The notes: generated by a model not told the origin, from the sequence alone. A DNA stretch of 64,000 nt from Paraburkholderia tagetis (GCF_022213065.1 NZ_JAKLJA010000005.1:186001-250000), one strand, 5' to 3'; numbered from the stretch's first letter, positions 41,271 to 51,428 are shown. A program made the numbers and translations.

Positions 41271-42377
41271 ATGATCTTTCCGTACCGCCTCGAAGCCCGC
41301 ACGACGCCTTCCCGCACGGTTCGCATCGCCGTGCCGCTGGTCGCCGCGCTCCTCACACTCGCCATTGGCTTTCTGATCTTCGGCCTCGTCGGGCGCGATC
41401 CCGTGCAGGCGATGCACGCGTTCTTCATCGAGCCGCTCTCGAGTATCAACGGCTGGTCCGAGCTGCTGCTCAAGGCGTCGCCGCTCTGCCTGATCGCGCT
41501 CGGTCTCGCGGCGGGCTATCGCGCCAACGTCTGGAACATCGGCGCGGAAGGGCAGATGGTGCTGGGCGGCATCGCGGCGAGCGGCGTGGCTATCTACTTC
41601 GATCAGTCGACGGGCTGGTGGATCCTGTTCCTCATGATGCTCGCGGGCGTGCTCGGCGGCATGGCCTGGGCGGCGATTCCCGCCTGGCTCAAGAGCCGCT
41701 TCAACACCAGCGAAATCCTCACGAGCCTGATGCTCACTTACGTCGCCACGCAGTTGCTGATCTGGCTCGTGAGCGGTCCGTGGCGCGACCCGAACGGCAT
41801 GAACTTCCCGCTTTCGGAGATGTTCAGCGGCGACGCGCTTTATCCGACCTTCGGCGGCGACTGGCGCATTCACTGGCTGCGCGGCACGCGCCTGAACGCG
41901 TCGATCTTCCTCACGCTCGCCGCCATTCCGCTCGTCTGGCTCTTCATGCGCCGCAGCTTCGCGGGCTACCGTATGAGCGTGGGCGGCCTCGCGCCGCTCG
42001 CCGCGCGCTACGCGGGTTTTTCGGAGAAGAAAACGATCTGGACCTCGCTGCTGCTCTCGGGCGGCCTCGCCGGACTTGCGGGCATGGGCGAGATCGCAGG
42101 CCCGATCGGCCAGTTGCAGGCGACGTGGTCGCCCGGCTACGGCTTCACGGCGATCATCGTCGCGTTCGTGGGGCGGCTGCATCCTGTCGGGATCGTGCTC
42201 GCGAGCTTACTAATGGCGCTGCTCTATCTGGGCGGCGAAGCGGTGCAGACCTCGCTGCAACTGCCGCAGGCGCTCTCGGGCGTATTTCAGGGCCTGCTGC
42301 TGTTCTGCCTGCTCGGCGCGGACCTCTTCGTGAGTTACCGCGTGCGCCGCCGTCATCCCATCGCGGCCGCCCGCTGA
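41271..42377 (+). CDS. BMP-type ABC importer, permease 1
   Basis: 368-residue inner-membrane permease of the branched-chain-like family (NupP/YufP type). Hydrophobic spans begin with IAVPLVAALLTLAIGFLIFGL. GLAAGYRANVWNIGAEGQMVLGGI is the diagnostic motif of this subfamily, and the large loop near residues 160-210 (SGPWRDPNGMNFP) is typical. ATG 41271 follows the 12-base repeat array and a weak ribosome site. It pairs with permease 2 (42439) and the ATPase (39448). Confidence 0.93.
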   Translation: MIFPYRLEARTTPSRTVRIAVPLVAALLTLAIGFLIFGLVGRDPVQAMHAFFIEPLSSINGWSELLLKASPLCLIALGLAAGYRANVWNIGAEGQMVLGGIAASGVAIYFDQSTGWWILFLMMLAGVLGGMAWAAIPAWLKSRFNTSEILTSLMLTYVATQLLIWLVSGPWRDPNGMNFPLSEMFSGDALYPTFGGDWRIHWLRGTRLNASIFLTLAAIPLVWLFMRRSFAGYRMSVGGLAPLAARYAGFSEKKTIWTSLLLSGGLAGLAGMGEIAGPIGQLQATWSPGYGFTAIIVAFVGRLHPVGIVLASLLMALLYLGGEAVQTSLQLPQALSGVFQGLLLFCLLGADLFVSYRVRRRHPIAAAR

Positions 42378-42438
42378 TCCGCTGCCGCTTCGATCGACGC
42401 CATCCACGAAAAAAGTACACGAAAGAGGCTCCAACAAC

Positions 42439-43368
42439 ATGGATATCCAGCAAGCCAGCTCGCTCGCCTCGAGCGCCGTCACTGCGGCGATCCCGCTGAT
42501 GTTCGCGGGCGTCGGTGAACTCGTTACGGAAAAGTCGGGCGTGCTCAACCTGGGCGTGGAAGGGATGATGCTAATGGGCGCCGTGACCGGCTACGCGCTC
42601 ACCACGATCACCGGCGATCCGTGGCTCGGGATGCTGGCCGGCATGGGCGCGGGCATCGCCATGGCGCTCTTGTTCGGCTTCCTCACGCTCACGATGCAGG
42701 CCAACCAGGTCGCAACCGGCTTGTCGCTCACGATCTTCGGCGTCGGGCTTTCGGCCTATGTGGGCAAGCCCTATACCTCGGCCGCCACCTCGGCGACGAT
42801 CGCCGCCTGGCCGATTCCGGGCCTCTCGCATCTGCCCGTGATCGGGCCGGCGTTTTTCAGCCTCACACCCGTCGATTACCTCGCATTCCTGATGTTCGCC
42901 CTGGTCGGCTGGTTCCTCTACCGCACCCGCGCGGGGCTCGTGCTGCGCTCGGTGGGCGAATCGCCGCAGGTCGCGCATTCGGTGGGCTTCCCGGTGATCG
43001 GCGTGCGCTACTGCGCGACGGCGTTCGGCGGCGCGATGGCCGGCCTCGCAGGCAGCTACTACTCGGTCGTTCAACTGCATCTGTGGCAGGAGCAGATCAC
43101 GGCGGGGCGCGGCTGGATCGCGCTTGCGCTCGTGGTGTTCGCGACCTGGCGCCCGGGGCGTCTGCTGATCGGCGCATTGTTGTTCGGCGCGGTCACGGGT
43201 GCGCAATTCTATGCCCAGGCCGTGGGCGTGCCGGTGCCCACACAGTTTCTCGCCATGCTGCCTTATGTGGCGACGATCGTCGTGCTGGTGCTCATCTCGC
43301 GCAACCCGAACACGATTCGCCTGAATGCGCCGGCCTCGCTCGGTAAATCGTTTTATGGGGCCGCCTAG
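42439..43368 (+). CDS. BMP-type ABC importer, permease 2
   Basis: 309-residue permease of the NupQ/YufQ type, about eight spans. [21 protein letters not shown] (split as [11 protein letters not shown] and [10 protein letters not shown]) is the second-permease signature of this importer class, and [19 protein letters not shown] follows. It has a good ATG after AGGCTCC and lies 61 bases after permease 1. With permease 1 it forms the heterodimeric channel. Confidence 0.94.
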   Translation: MDIQQASSLASSAVTAAIPLMFAGVGELVTEKSGVLNLGVEGMMLMGAVTGYALTTITGDPWLGMLAGMGAGIAMALLFGFLTLTMQANQVATGLSLTIFGVGLSAYVGKPYTSAATSATIAAWPIPGLSHLPVIGPAFFSLTPVDYLAFLMFALVGWFLYRTRAGLVLRSVGESPQVAHSVGFPVIGVRYCATAFGGAMAGLAGSYYSVVQLHLWQEQITAGRGWIALALVVFATWRPGRLLIGALLFGAVTGAQFYAQAVGVPVPTQFLAMLPYVATIVVLVLISRNPNTIRLNAPASLGKSFYGAA

Positions 43369-43443
43369 GTGGCGCCGCCTGGGTGAGGCCATTTTGAAGC
43401 TACGAACGCACGCAGTATCCCCATCCACGACAGGAGATCCACG

Positions 43444-44529
43444 ATGAGAAAAACCATCCTGACCGCTTTCGCCGTTGCCGCAACCTGCGGCGCGGCGGCG
43501 CTCGCGCCGCAGGCTCAGGCCGCCGACGCGCCGGGCGTTGCGTTCGTCTATCTCGGCAATCCGGGCGACGCCGGCTGGACCTACGCGCACGATCAGGGCT
43601 CGAAGATGGTCGAGCAGAAGTTCGGCAACAAGATCAAGATCACGCGCATCGAGAACGTGCCCGAATCCGCCGACTCGGAGCGCATCTTTCGCGATCTCGC
43701 AAGCAAGGGCAACAAGATCATCTTCGGCTCGAGCTTTGGTTATCAGGACTTCGAATTGAAGGTCGCGAAGGACTTCCCCGACACCGTGTTCCTGCACGCG
43801 ACCGGCTACAAGAAGGCCGCGAACTTCGGCACCTATGACGTGCGCATGTATCAGGGCGCCTATCTCGCGGGCGTGGCGGCTGGCTACGCCACCAAGACCA
43901 ATACGCTCGGCTTCGTGGCCTCGGTGCCGATTCCCGAGGTCGTGCGCAACATCAACGCGTACACGCTGGGCGCGCGCTCGGTGAATCCGAAGGTCCATAC
44001 CAAGGTCATCTGGATCAATAGCTGGTTCGATCCGGGCAAGGAGAAGCAGGCGGCCGAGACGCTGATCGGCCAGGGCGCCGACGTGTTGCTGCAAAACACC
44101 GACTCGAGCGCGACGCTCGCGACCGCCGAAGCGAAGAAGGTCCACGCGTTCGGCTGGGATTCGAACATGAAGAAGTTCGGCCCGCACGCGCACCTGGGCT
44201 CGGTCGAGGCGAACTGGGGCGTCTACTACGTTGCCGCGATCCAGCAGGTGCTGGACGGCAAGTGGAAGAACGATCCGGTCTGGTGGGGCATTCCGCAGAA
44301 GGCCGTCGATCTCGGCGACGTGAACACGTCCGAGCTGTCCGCCGACGCACAGAAGGCCGTCGCCGCGAAGCGCGAGCAGATCGCGAGCGGCAAGTGGGAC
44401 GTCTTTGCGGGCCCGATCAAGGATCAGACGGGCGCGGTGAAGATTCCGGCCGGCAAGACGCTGACCGATCCGGAACTACAGCGCCTGAACTGGTACGTCG
44501 AGGGCGTGGACGGCTCGCTGCCGAAGTAA
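43444..44529 (+). CDS. BMP-family periplasmic substrate-binding protein
   Basis: 361-residue basic-membrane-protein (Bmp) type binding protein for nucleosides or purines. Signal peptide about residues 1-27 (ILTAFAVAATCGAAALAPQAQAADAPG in part), without a lipobox cysteine in the usual place, so it is probably soluble periplasmic. The domain opens with VAFVYLGNPGDAGWTYAHDQG, and FGSSFGYQDFELKVAKDFPDT and DVLLQNTDSSATLATAEAKK match the family. GGAGATCC precedes the ATG. It closes the ABC operon; a GC-rich hairpin at 44553 follows. Confidence 0.94.
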   Translation: MRKTILTAFAVAATCGAAALAPQAQAADAPGVAFVYLGNPGDAGWTYAHDQGSKMVEQKFGNKIKITRIENVPESADSERIFRDLASKGNKIIFGSSFGYQDFELKVAKDFPDTVFLHATGYKKAANFGTYDVRMYQGAYLAGVAAGYATKTNTLGFVASVPIPEVVRNINAYTLGARSVNPKVHTKVIWINSWFDPGKEKQAAETLIGQGADVLLQNTDSSATLATAEAKKVHAFGWDSNMKKFGPHAHLGSVEANWGVYYVAAIQQVLDGKWKNDPVWWGIPQKAVDLGDVNTSELSADAQKAVAAKREQIASGKWDVFAGPIKDQTGAVKIPAGKTLTDPELQRLNWYVEGVDGSLPK

Positions 44530-44552
44530 GCGCACGGCGCCAGGGCGCCAAT

Positions 44553-44587
44553 GCGCGATTGCGGCGCGAGGCGTGCCGCAATCGCGC
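44553..44587 (+). terminator. GC-rich hairpin ending the BMP ABC operon
   Basis: Thirteen-base perfect stem GCGCGATTGCGGC (44553-44565) with GCCGCAATCGCGC (44575-44587), 24 bases after the stop codon. No U-run. Confidence 0.6.
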
Positions 44588-44662
44588 CACGACTAGCGAA
44601 TTCGCGAGGTTGGGGCCGCGTTGGGGTCACACCGTCGGCCGGTCTTCGCAAGCACCCGCCGT

Positions 44663-44704
44663 GCGGCTGCGCAACCTTCGAGGCTCGCGCAGCCGCGCGC
44701 TTTT
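44663..44704 (+). terminator. Second hairpin with T-run after the BMP ABC operon
   Basis: Stem GCGGCTGCGC (44663-44672) with GCGCAGCCGC (44687-44696), 14-base loop, then GCGCTTTT. It lies between the BMP gene and the convergent dodecin gene. Confidence 0.5.
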
Positions 44705-44731
44705 GGGGCATGAAGCTGGGCCGCCCGAACC

Positions 44732-44941
44732 TCACTCGTCGATGCGCAGCCCGACCTTGATCGTCACCTGCCAGCGCGTGATCTGGTCGTCTTCGATCAG
44801 GCCGCGCGTTTCGGTCACCTCGAACCAGTGCAGATTGCGCAGCGTTTTCGAAGCGCGTCCGATGGCGCAGCGTATGGCGTCGTCGCTCGAAACGGTCGAG
44901 GAGCCAGTGAGTTCGATTTGCTTGTAGACGTGGTCGTTCAT
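44732..44941 (-). CDS. Dodecin-family flavin-binding protein
   Basis: 69-residue dodecin. Such proteins form hollow dodecamers that store or sequester flavins. HVYKQIELTGSSTVSSDDAI, then ASKTLRNLHWFEVTETRG with the flavin-stacking Trp, and WQVTIKVGLRIDE at the end match the family along its full length. ATG 44941 has GGAGACAC upstream; an in-frame start at 44986 adds an Arg-rich piece with no family match. It stands alone, convergent with the BMP operon. Confidence 0.93.
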   Translation of the reverse strand: MNDHVYKQIELTGSSTVSSDDAIRCAIGRASKTLRNLHWFEVTETRGLIEDDQITRWQVTIKVGLRIDE

Positions 44942-45157
44942 GAAGTGTCTCCTTCTTGCGGGCGTCGCGCGGCGCATTCGGCCCACGCGTCAATCGAGTA
45001 TAGGCAACGCTCCGGCGGGCATCAGGCCACAGATGGCGGTGCCGTGCCGGTATCATGGCGCCTCGCCATTGCGTCGCATCGGCCGTGCCGGCTGTGACCG
45101 GGAAAGACCCGAGGCGGCGCGGAATTTCAAACGTAGCGTGCTGGAACGCGGTGCGGC

Positions 45158-46081
45158 ATGAAGCAGGAGATGGAGAAGATGCAGAAGCAGGAACTGGGAT
45201 TTTGCGGACCGGGGCTGATGGGCGCGCCGATGATTCGCCACTTGCTGCACGCGGGTAACGCGGTGCGCGTGTGGAATCGCTCGCCGGAGAAGGCCGAGGC
45301 GCTGGTTGCCGACGGCGCGCGGGTCGCCGCCACGCCGGCGGAGCTGGCGCAGCACACGGACGTCGTGCTGTTGTGCGTCGCGGACGGCGCCGCGGTCGAG
45401 CAGGTGGTATTCGGCGAGCACGGCTTGCTGAGCGCCGCGGAGGGTGAGGGCGGTCGTGCCGCGCGCGTGCGCCGTATCGTCGACCATTCGAGCATCCCGC
45501 CCGAACTGACGCGCAAGCTGGCCGCGCGCGCGGCGGCGCTGGGCGTGGGCTGGGTCGATGCGCCGGTTTCAGGGGGCGTGGCGGGCGCGCAGGCAGGCTC
45601 GCTCGCGGTCATGGCGGGCGGGACGGCGGAGGACGTTGACGCGGTGGCGCCTATCCTGGCCGCCTACGCGGCGCGGGTGACGCACATGGGCGGCCCTGGA
45701 GCGGGCCAGACCACGAAGCTGTGCAACCAGGCGATCGTTACGGCGACGGTCGCGGCGATCGCCGAGGCGGTGGGCCTCGCGCGCCGCAGCGGCATCGACG
45801 CCGCCAAGCTGCCCGAAGCGCTCGCGGGCGGCTGGGCCGACTCCACGCTGCTGCGCACATTCGTGCCGCGTATGACGCAGGACAGCCTCGCGCCGATCGG
45901 TGCGCTGAAAACGTTCCAGAAGGACGTGGACACGGTCGCGGACGCCGCGCGCCAGACCGGCACACCCATGCCGGTTGCGGGCACCGTGCAGCAGATCCTG
46001 CGCCTTGGCGCGGCGATGGGGTTGGCCGAGGCCGACTTGTCGGGTTTCATCGACGTCCTGCAAACACCGCGGCACGCCTGA
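45158..46081 (+). CDS. Beta-hydroxyacid dehydrogenase (3-hydroxyisobutyrate/tartronate-semialdehyde type)
   Basis: 307-residue NAD(P)-dependent dehydrogenase. Rossmann motif GFCGPGLMGAPMIRHLL (GxGxMG with Pro), substrate-binding DAPVSGGVAGAQAGSL, and the catalytic-lysine segment GGPGAGQTTKLCNQ. C-terminal LKTFQKDVDTVADAA is also conserved. The family covers 3-hydroxyisobutyrate, tartronate semialdehyde and glyoxylate/succinic-semialdehyde reductases. Because glyoxylate is the product of AllA in the same window, tartronate semialdehyde reduction is an attractive but unproven assignment. An earlier ATG at 45158 is used, as nothing separates it from the domain. Confidence 0.9.
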   Translation: MKQEMEKMQKQELGFCGPGLMGAPMIRHLLHAGNAVRVWNRSPEKAEALVADGARVAATPAELAQHTDVVLLCVADGAAVEQVVFGEHGLLSAAEGEGGRAARVRRIVDHSSIPPELTRKLAARAAALGVGWVDAPVSGGVAGAQAGSLAVMAGGTAEDVDAVAPILAAYAARVTHMGGPGAGQTTKLCNQAIVTATVAAIAEAVGLARRSGIDAAKLPEALAGGWADSTLLRTFVPRMTQDSLAPIGALKTFQKDVDTVADAARQTGTPMPVAGTVQQILRLGAAMGLAEADLSGFIDVLQTPRHA

Positions 46082-46349
46082 GTGCCTTGGCTTGGGGAAC
46101 TGGCGTCAAGCGGTTCCCCGTCGCGGCTCCAGCCGCTCCAGCTCCAGGGTGGCACGACCATCACCGGATCCCCGGATCCTCCCCGATCCCCATCGGGTGG
46201 CCGATGCGCCGCCGGCACGAATCTGCCACGAATTTCCAGCACCTTTTCTGGCGCGCCCTTGCGGGCCCGTAGCGCTGGCAGCCGCGCGCGAACTGGCATA
46301 ACCTGCTAAAATTACAGGTTTTTCGTCGATCTACTTTCCGGGACGCGCT

Positions 46350-47942
46350 GTGCTCTCTACCGCCAACATCACCATGCAATTCGGGCCGAAGCCCTTGTTC
46401 GAGAACATCTCGGTCAAATTCGGCGAAGGCAACCGCTATGGCCTGATCGGCGCGAACGGTTGCGGCAAGTCCACGTTCATGAAGATCCTGGGCGGCGACC
46501 TCGAGCAAAGCTCGGGCAACGTGATCCTCGAGCCGAACGTGCGTCTGGGCAAGCTGCGCCAGGACCAGTTCGCGTACGAAGACGTGCGCGTGCTCGACGT
46601 CGTCATGATGGGCCACACCGAAATGTGGGCCGCGATGACCGAGCGCGACGCGATCTACGCGAACCCCGAAGCGACGGACGACGACTATATGAAGGCCGCC
46701 GACCTCGAGACCAAGTTCGCCGAGTATGACGGCTACACGGCCGAGGCGCGCGCGGGCGAGCTGCTGCTCGGCATCGGCATCGACACCGAATTCCACAACG
46801 GCCCGATGAGCGCCGTGGCGCCGGGCTGGAAGCTGCGCGTGCTGCTCGCGCAGGCGCTGTTCTCGAAGCCGGACGTGCTGCTGCTCGACGAACCGACCAA
46901 CAACCTCGACATCAACTCGATCCGCTGGCTGGAAGATGTTCTGAACGAGTACAACTCGACCATGATCATCATTTCCCACGATCGACACTTCCTGAACCAG
47001 GTCTGCACGCACATGGCGGACATGGACTACGGCACGCTGAAGGTCTGGCCGGGCAACTACGACGACTACATGCTGGCTTCCGCGCAGGCGCGCGAGCGTC
47101 AGCAGGCCGCGAACCAGAAGGCGAAGGAGCGCGTGGCCGACCTGCAGGACTTCGTGCGCCGCTTCTCGGCGAACAAGTCGAAGGCGCGCCAGGCCACCAG
47201 CCGTCTGAAGATGATCGACAAGATCAAGATCGAGGAATTCAAGCCGTCTTCGCGCCAGAACCCGTTCATCCGCTTCGAGTTCGAGAAGAAGCTGCACAAC
47301 ATCGTCGTGGTCGCGGAAGAGATCACGAAGACGTATGAGCGCCGCATCTTCAACAAGCTCAGCATCAGCGTGCAGCCGGGCGAGCGTATCGCGATCATCG
47401 GCGAAAACGGCGCGGGCAAGACCACGCTGCTGCGCTCGCTGCTGGGCAACCTGGCCGTCGACAACGGCACGGTGAAGTGGGCCGAAAACGCGAACGTGGG
47501 CTACATGCCGCAGGATACGTACGAAGAGTTTCCGGCTGACGTCACGCTGATGGACTGGATCGACCAGTACCGTCAGGAAGGCGACGACGAGCAGTCGGTG
47601 CGCGGCACGCTGGGCCGTCTGCTCTTTAACGCCGACGACATCCGGAAGTCGGTCAAGGTGCTGTCGGGCGGCGAGAAGGGCCGCATGATCTGGGGCAAGC
47701 TGATGCTCGGCCGCCACAACGTGCTGCTCATGGACGAGCCCACCAACCACATGGACATGGAATCGATCGAGTCGCTGCAGATCGCGCTCGAGAAGTTCGA
47801 AGGCACGCTTGTTTTCGTCTCGCACGACCGGGAGTTCGTGAACGGTCTCGCCAACCGCATCATCGAAGTGAAGACCGACGGCACGATCAAGGACTACAGC
47901 GGCAACTACGAGGACTTTCTTGCTAGCCAGGGGCTGCATTGA
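46350..47942 (+). CDS. ybiT: ABC-F family ATPase, YbiT-like
   Basis: 530-residue cytoplasmic ABC-F protein, which acts at the ribosome E site to help stalled or energy-limited translation. Two NBDs: Walker [10 protein letters not shown] (about 34-42) and GENGAGKTT (about 352). The first signature is the degenerate [15 protein letters not shown] typical of YbiT, and the second is [14 protein letters not shown]. The linker (about 245-300, rich in Lys, Arg and Gln) separates them. No membrane domain. GTG 46350 is chosen because the family starts at [17 protein letters not shown] at 46307-46312 may be its -10 box. A strong terminator follows at 47972. Confidence 0.93.
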   Translation: MLSTANITMQFGPKPLFENISVKFGEGNRYGLIGANGCGKSTFMKILGGDLEQSSGNVILEPNVRLGKLRQDQFAYEDVRVLDVVMMGHTEMWAAMTERDAIYANPEATDDDYMKAADLETKFAEYDGYTAEARAGELLLGIGIDTEFHNGPMSAVAPGWKLRVLLAQALFSKPDVLLLDEPTNNLDINSIRWLEDVLNEYNSTMIIISHDRHFLNQVCTHMADMDYGTLKVWPGNYDDYMLASAQARERQQAANQKAKERVADLQDFVRRFSANKSKARQATSRLKMIDKIKIEEFKPSSRQNPFIRFEFEKKLHNIVVVAEEITKTYERRIFNKLSISVQPGERIAIIGENGAGKTTLLRSLLGNLAVDNGTVKWAENANVGYMPQDTYEEFPADVTLMDWIDQYRQEGDDEQSVRGTLGRLLFNADDIRKSVKVLSGGEKGRMIWGKLMLGRHNVLLMDEPTNHMDMESIESLQIALEKFEGTLVFVSHDREFVNGLANRIIEVKTDGTIKDYSGNYEDFLASQGLH

Positions 47943-47971
47943 GCCCTTGTCGATGAGGCACGGTAGTTACC

Positions 47972-48016
47972 AAAACAAATCGGGCGGCGCGAAAGCGTCG
48001 CCCGATTTGTTTTTGC
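47972..48016 (+). terminator. Strong intrinsic terminator after the ABC-F gene
   Basis: Fifteen-base perfect stem AAAACAAATCGGGCG (47972-47986) with CGCCCGATTTGTTTT (47999-48013), then more T. Symmetric, so it could work in both directions. Confidence 0.88.
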
Positions 48017-48149
48017 GCGGCGCGCGGCGCACCGGTCAATCGGCGTATCACAGGACCTTACGTTTGCGTCAACCACGCTAGAATGCACTGTTCCCGCGGC
48101 GAGCGCCGCGATGAGATCGCAAACGAACACGGAGTCAGGAGGAACGCGC

Positions 48150-49583
48150 ATGCACAACTACGACCAGCTCTACATCAACGGCCAATGGGTCGTGCCGCAC
48201 GGCAAGGGCACGATCGACGTGATCGACTCGGGTACCGAGGCGGTCATGGGCCGCATCCCCGAAGGCAATGACGCCGATGCCGAAGCCGCCATCGCCGCCG
48301 CGCGCGCCGCCTTCGACAAATGGGCGGCAACGAGCCCGCAGGAGCGCGGCGCTTATCTCCAGAAAATCGCCGAAAACCTCAAAGCCCGCACCGACGAGCT
48401 CGCGCAGTTGATCGCGGGCGAAGTGGGCATGCCGCTGAAGCTCGCACGCGCGATTCAGGTGGGCGGCCCCGTCTACAACTGGGGCGCCTATGCGAAGCTC
48501 GCGAGCGAGTTCCAGTACGAGGAGCGCGTGGGCAATTCGCTCGTCGTGCGCGAGCCGATGGGTGTGGTCGCGGCGATTACGCCGTGGAACTACCCGCTCA
48601 ATCAGGTCACGCTCAAGGTGGCCGCCGCGCTCGCAGCGGGCTGCACCGTCGTGCTCAAGCCGTCCGAGGTTGCGCCGCTCAACGCGTTCGTGCTCGCCGA
48701 GGCCATTCACGAGGCTGGCCTGCCCGCGGGCGTCTTCAATCTCGTGACCGGCTACGGGCCGGTGGTCGGCGAACTGCTCGCGCGTCATCCCGGCGTCGAC
48801 ATGGTCTCGTTCACGGGCTCGACGCGCGCAGGCAAGCGCGTCTCGGAGGTGGCCTCGGCCACCGTCAAGCGCGTCGCGCTGGAGCTGGGCGGCAAGTCGG
48901 CCTCGGTCTTGCTGGACGACGCCGATTTCGCGGCGGCCGTGAAGGGCACCGTGGGCGCCTGCTTCCTGAACTCGGGGCAAACCTGCTCGGCGCACACGCG
49001 CATGATCGTGCCCGAAGCGCGCTACGAAGAGGCGCGCGCGCTCGCGAAGGAGGCCGTCGAAGCCTACACGGTCGGCGATCCGCGCGACGAGAAGGCGAAG
49101 CTCGGGCCGCTCGCCTCGAAGGTGCAGCAAGAGCGCGTGCAGCAGTACATCGAGCGCGGCATCGCCGATGGCGCCGAACTCGTGACGGGCGGCGCCGGCA
49201 TGCCCGAGGGCGTGACGAAGGGCTTCTTCGTGAAGCCGACCGTGTTCGGCCGCGTGCCGCGCGATGCGGCCATCGCGCAGGAGGAGATCTTCGGCCCGGT
49301 GCTCACGATCCTCACGGCCAAAGACGAGGACGACGCCGTGGCGATCGCCAACGACTCCCTGTACGGCCTGGGCGGCGCGGTCTGGGCCGGCAGCGACGAG
49401 CGCGCGGCACGCGTGGCGCGGCGTATCCGCACGGGCCAGATCGACATCAACGGCGGCACCTGGAACATGGCCGCGCCGTTCGGCGGCTTCAAGCAGTCCG
49501 GCCATGGCCGTGAGAACGGCGTATACGGCCTCGAGGAGTACCTCGAGTACAAGTCGATGCAGTTCAAGGTGCCGAAACCTTGA
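48150..49583 (+). CDS. NAD(P)-dependent aldehyde dehydrogenase
   Basis: 477-residue aldehyde dehydrogenase superfamily enzyme. The Rossmann glycine motif [11 protein letters not shown], general base Glu in [12 protein letters not shown] and catalytic Cys in [14 protein letters not shown] are all present, with [10 protein letters not shown] and [18 protein letters not shown] near the end. ATG 48150 follows a perfect AGGAGG at 48137-48142. A promoter candidate is TTACGT (48058-48063) with TAGAAT (48079-48084). Stands alone between two terminators; the aldehyde is not predictable. Confidence 0.95.
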   Translation: MHNYDQLYINGQWVVPHGKGTIDVIDSGTEAVMGRIPEGNDADAEAAIAAARAAFDKWAATSPQERGAYLQKIAENLKARTDELAQLIAGEVGMPLKLARAIQVGGPVYNWGAYAKLASEFQYEERVGNSLVVREPMGVVAAITPWNYPLNQVTLKVAAALAAGCTVVLKPSEVAPLNAFVLAEAIHEAGLPAGVFNLVTGYGPVVGELLARHPGVDMVSFTGSTRAGKRVSEVASATVKRVALELGGKSASVLLDDADFAAAVKGTVGACFLNSGQTCSAHTRMIVPEARYEEARALAKEAVEAYTVGDPRDEKAKLGPLASKVQQERVQQYIERGIADGAELVTGGAGMPEGVTKGFFVKPTVFGRVPRDAAIAQEEIFGPVLTILTAKDEDDAVAIANDSLYGLGGAVWAGSDERAARVARRIRTGQIDINGGTWNMAAPFGGFKQSGHGRENGVYGLEEYLEYKSMQFKVPKP

Positions 49584-49642
49584 TCTAATGCCGTTTTCGC
49601 GCCTTGCAAATGTTTTGGTGCGACGTTTTGATTTGAATCAAG

Positions 49643-49676
49643 AATACAGGGATCCTTGCGGGTCCCCGTATTTTTT
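49643..49676 (+). terminator. Intrinsic terminator after the aldehyde dehydrogenase gene
   Basis: AATAC, GGGA and TCC (49643-49655) pair with GGG, TCCC and GTATT (49660-49672) with one A/C mismatch, followed by a T-run. Confidence 0.75.
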
Positions 49677-49754
49677 ATTGATATAAATCAATATCGTATG
49701 TGGGCAGCGCGCGACCATTGATGCTTTGCCAACGACAACGCAAAGCGGCTCACC

Positions 49755-50945
49755 ATGTTTCCTACTCATTCTTTCGCGCCGCTTGAAATCCGCGGCCGCC
49801 AACTGCTACCCATCGTGCAAGGCGGCATGGGCGTCGGCATCTCGGCGCACCGCCTCGCGGGCAGCGTCGCGCGCGAAGGCGCGCTCGGCACCATTGCAAG
49901 CATCGACCTGCGCCATCACCATAACGACCTCGTCGAGCTGTGCCGCGCCGACCCTCGGCAGGAGACGCTCGCGCGCGCGAATCTCATCGCGCTCGGCCGT
50001 GAAATCGAGGCGGCGCGCCAGCTCGCGCAGGGCAAAGGCATGATCGCCGTGAACGTGATGAAGGCGGTCAGCGCCCACGCCGACTACGTGCGCGCGGCCT
50101 GCGAGCATGGCGCCAACGCTATCGTCATGGGCGCGGGCCTGCCGCTCGATTTGCCCGATCTCACCCAGGGCGTGGATATTGCGCTCATCCCGATCCTTTC
50201 CGATGCGCGCGGCGTCTCGCTCGTGCTCAAGAAGTGGATGAAGAAGGGCCGACTGCCCGACGCCGTCGTGCTCGAGCATCCCGCGCACGCGGGCGGACAC
50301 CTCGGCGTGACCGACATCGCCGACATGAACAACGAGCGCTTCGCGTTCGAGCGCATTTTCGAGGAACTCGACGGCGTTTATGCGTCGCTCGGCATTACGC
50401 GCCGCGAGGTGCCGCTCATCGTGGCAGGCGGTGTCAACAGTCACGAGGCCGTGCGCAAGTGGCTCGAGGCGGGCGCCAACGGCGTGCAGGTGGGGACGCC
50501 GTTCGCCGTGACGGAAGAGGGCGACGCGCATCCGAACTTCAAGCGCGTGCTCGCCGACGCCACGCCCGAGGACATCGTCGAGTTCGTGAGCGTGACCGGC
50601 CTGCCCGCGCGCGCGGTGAAAACGCCGTGGCTCGATCGTTACCTGCGCAACGAGTCGCGCATCCGCATCAAGATCGGCTCGAAGAAGAATGTCTGCCCGA
50701 CCGGGCTCGAATGTCTGTCGATCTGTGGTTTGCGCGATGGCATCGAGAAGTTCGGCCACTTCTGCATCGACACCCGCCTTGCGGCGGCGTTGCGCGGCGA
50801 TGTGGCGAATGGCCTGTTCTTCCGTGGCCGCGAAGCATTACCGTTTGGCAACGCCATCCGCAGCGTCAGGGACCTGCTGGAGCTGCTCTTGACCGGTGTT
50901 ACGCGGCCTCAGGTCGCACATCAGCCGGCGTATGCGCTGAGCTGA
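49755..50945 (+). CDS. Nitronate monooxygenase (2-nitropropane dioxygenase family)
   Basis: 396-residue FMN-dependent TIM-barrel oxygenase, which oxidises alkyl nitronates such as propionate-3-nitronate. Visible are LLPIVQGGMGVGISAHRLAG, IAVNVMKAVSAHADYV, VLEHPAHAGGHLGVTDI (with the family His) and the phosphate-binding VAGGVNSHEAV with ANGVQVGTPF. The C-terminal region carries four cysteines (VCPTGLECLSICG and GHFCID), which is unusual and could bind a metal. A strong terminator follows. The related enoyl-ACP reductase FabK is a possible alternative, but the barrel motifs fit nitronate monooxygenase better. Confidence 0.88.
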   Translation: MFPTHSFAPLEIRGRQLLPIVQGGMGVGISAHRLAGSVAREGALGTIASIDLRHHHNDLVELCRADPRQETLARANLIALGREIEAARQLAQGKGMIAVNVMKAVSAHADYVRAACEHGANAIVMGAGLPLDLPDLTQGVDIALIPILSDARGVSLVLKKWMKKGRLPDAVVLEHPAHAGGHLGVTDIADMNNERFAFERIFEELDGVYASLGITRREVPLIVAGGVNSHEAVRKWLEAGANGVQVGTPFAVTEEGDAHPNFKRVLADATPEDIVEFVSVTGLPARAVKTPWLDRYLRNESRIRIKIGSKKNVCPTGLECLSICGLRDGIEKFGHFCIDTRLAAALRGDVANGLFFRGREALPFGNAIRSVRDLLELLLTGVTRPQVAHQPAYALS

Positions 50946-50995
50946 CGACTATCCACGTGGGTCAGGCGGGCTAAGCTCGCCGTAAACCCAAAAGC

Positions 50996-51022
50996 AACGC
51001 CGGCTCGTCCGGCGTTTTTTTT
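50996..51022 (+). terminator. Intrinsic terminator after the nitronate monooxygenase gene
   Basis: Stem AACGCCGG (50996-51003) with CCGGCGTT (51009-51016), loop CTCGT, then six more T residues. Confidence 0.88.
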
Positions 51023-51042
51023 CGCGCTAGGTGCCATCGGAT

Positions 51043-51246
51043 TCAGGCGCGGTCCTTCTGAAAGCGCATGGCGGTGCCTTCGCGCTCGATACGCGTCCAG
51101 ACGGCGCGCTTTTCCTCGTCACTCAGGAAAACCCAGTTCGAGACCTCCATCGCGGTGCGGCCGCAGCCTTTGCAGATTTCGTCGAAGAGCGTCGAGCACA
51201 CGCCGATGCACGGGCTGTCAGGAAGGTCGTGGAGATTGGAGGCCAT
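51043..51246 (-). CDS. DUF1289 family small cysteine protein
   Basis: 67-residue protein with the DUF1289 cysteine pattern: DSPCIGVCSTLFDEICKGCGRT, four cysteines spaced CxxxC and CxxC, then EVSNWVFLSDEEKRAVWTRI. The cysteines probably bind a metal. ATG 51246 begins MASNLHDLP. Function unknown; it is convergent with the nitronate monooxygenase. Confidence 0.9.
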   Translation of the reverse strand: MASNLHDLPDSPCIGVCSTLFDEICKGCGRTAMEVSNWVFLSDEEKRAVWTRIEREGTAMRFQKDRA

Positions 51247-51428
51247 CGATATGTCTTGGGGGCAGAGTGGCTGGTGCGCGAGCATGCGCAGCGGCCGTGC
51301 GGAAAAACCCCGCTATGTTAGCCGATTCTCCGGCGCCGTCCTCTTTGCCCCTGCCTTACGAATCGATTCGTCGTGAACGCTGCGGGCTCAGCGGCGGTGC
51401 GCGAATGTCGCGCAGGCGGCTTTTTTGG

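Noticed and set aside
40728..44193. Long minus-strand frames (40728-42182 and 42571-44193) opposite the BMP ABC operon
   Set aside because: Antisense shadows of well-defined transport genes.
46161..47939. 592-codon minus-strand frame opposite the ABC-F gene
   Set aside because: No family features; the plus strand has two complete ATPase domains.
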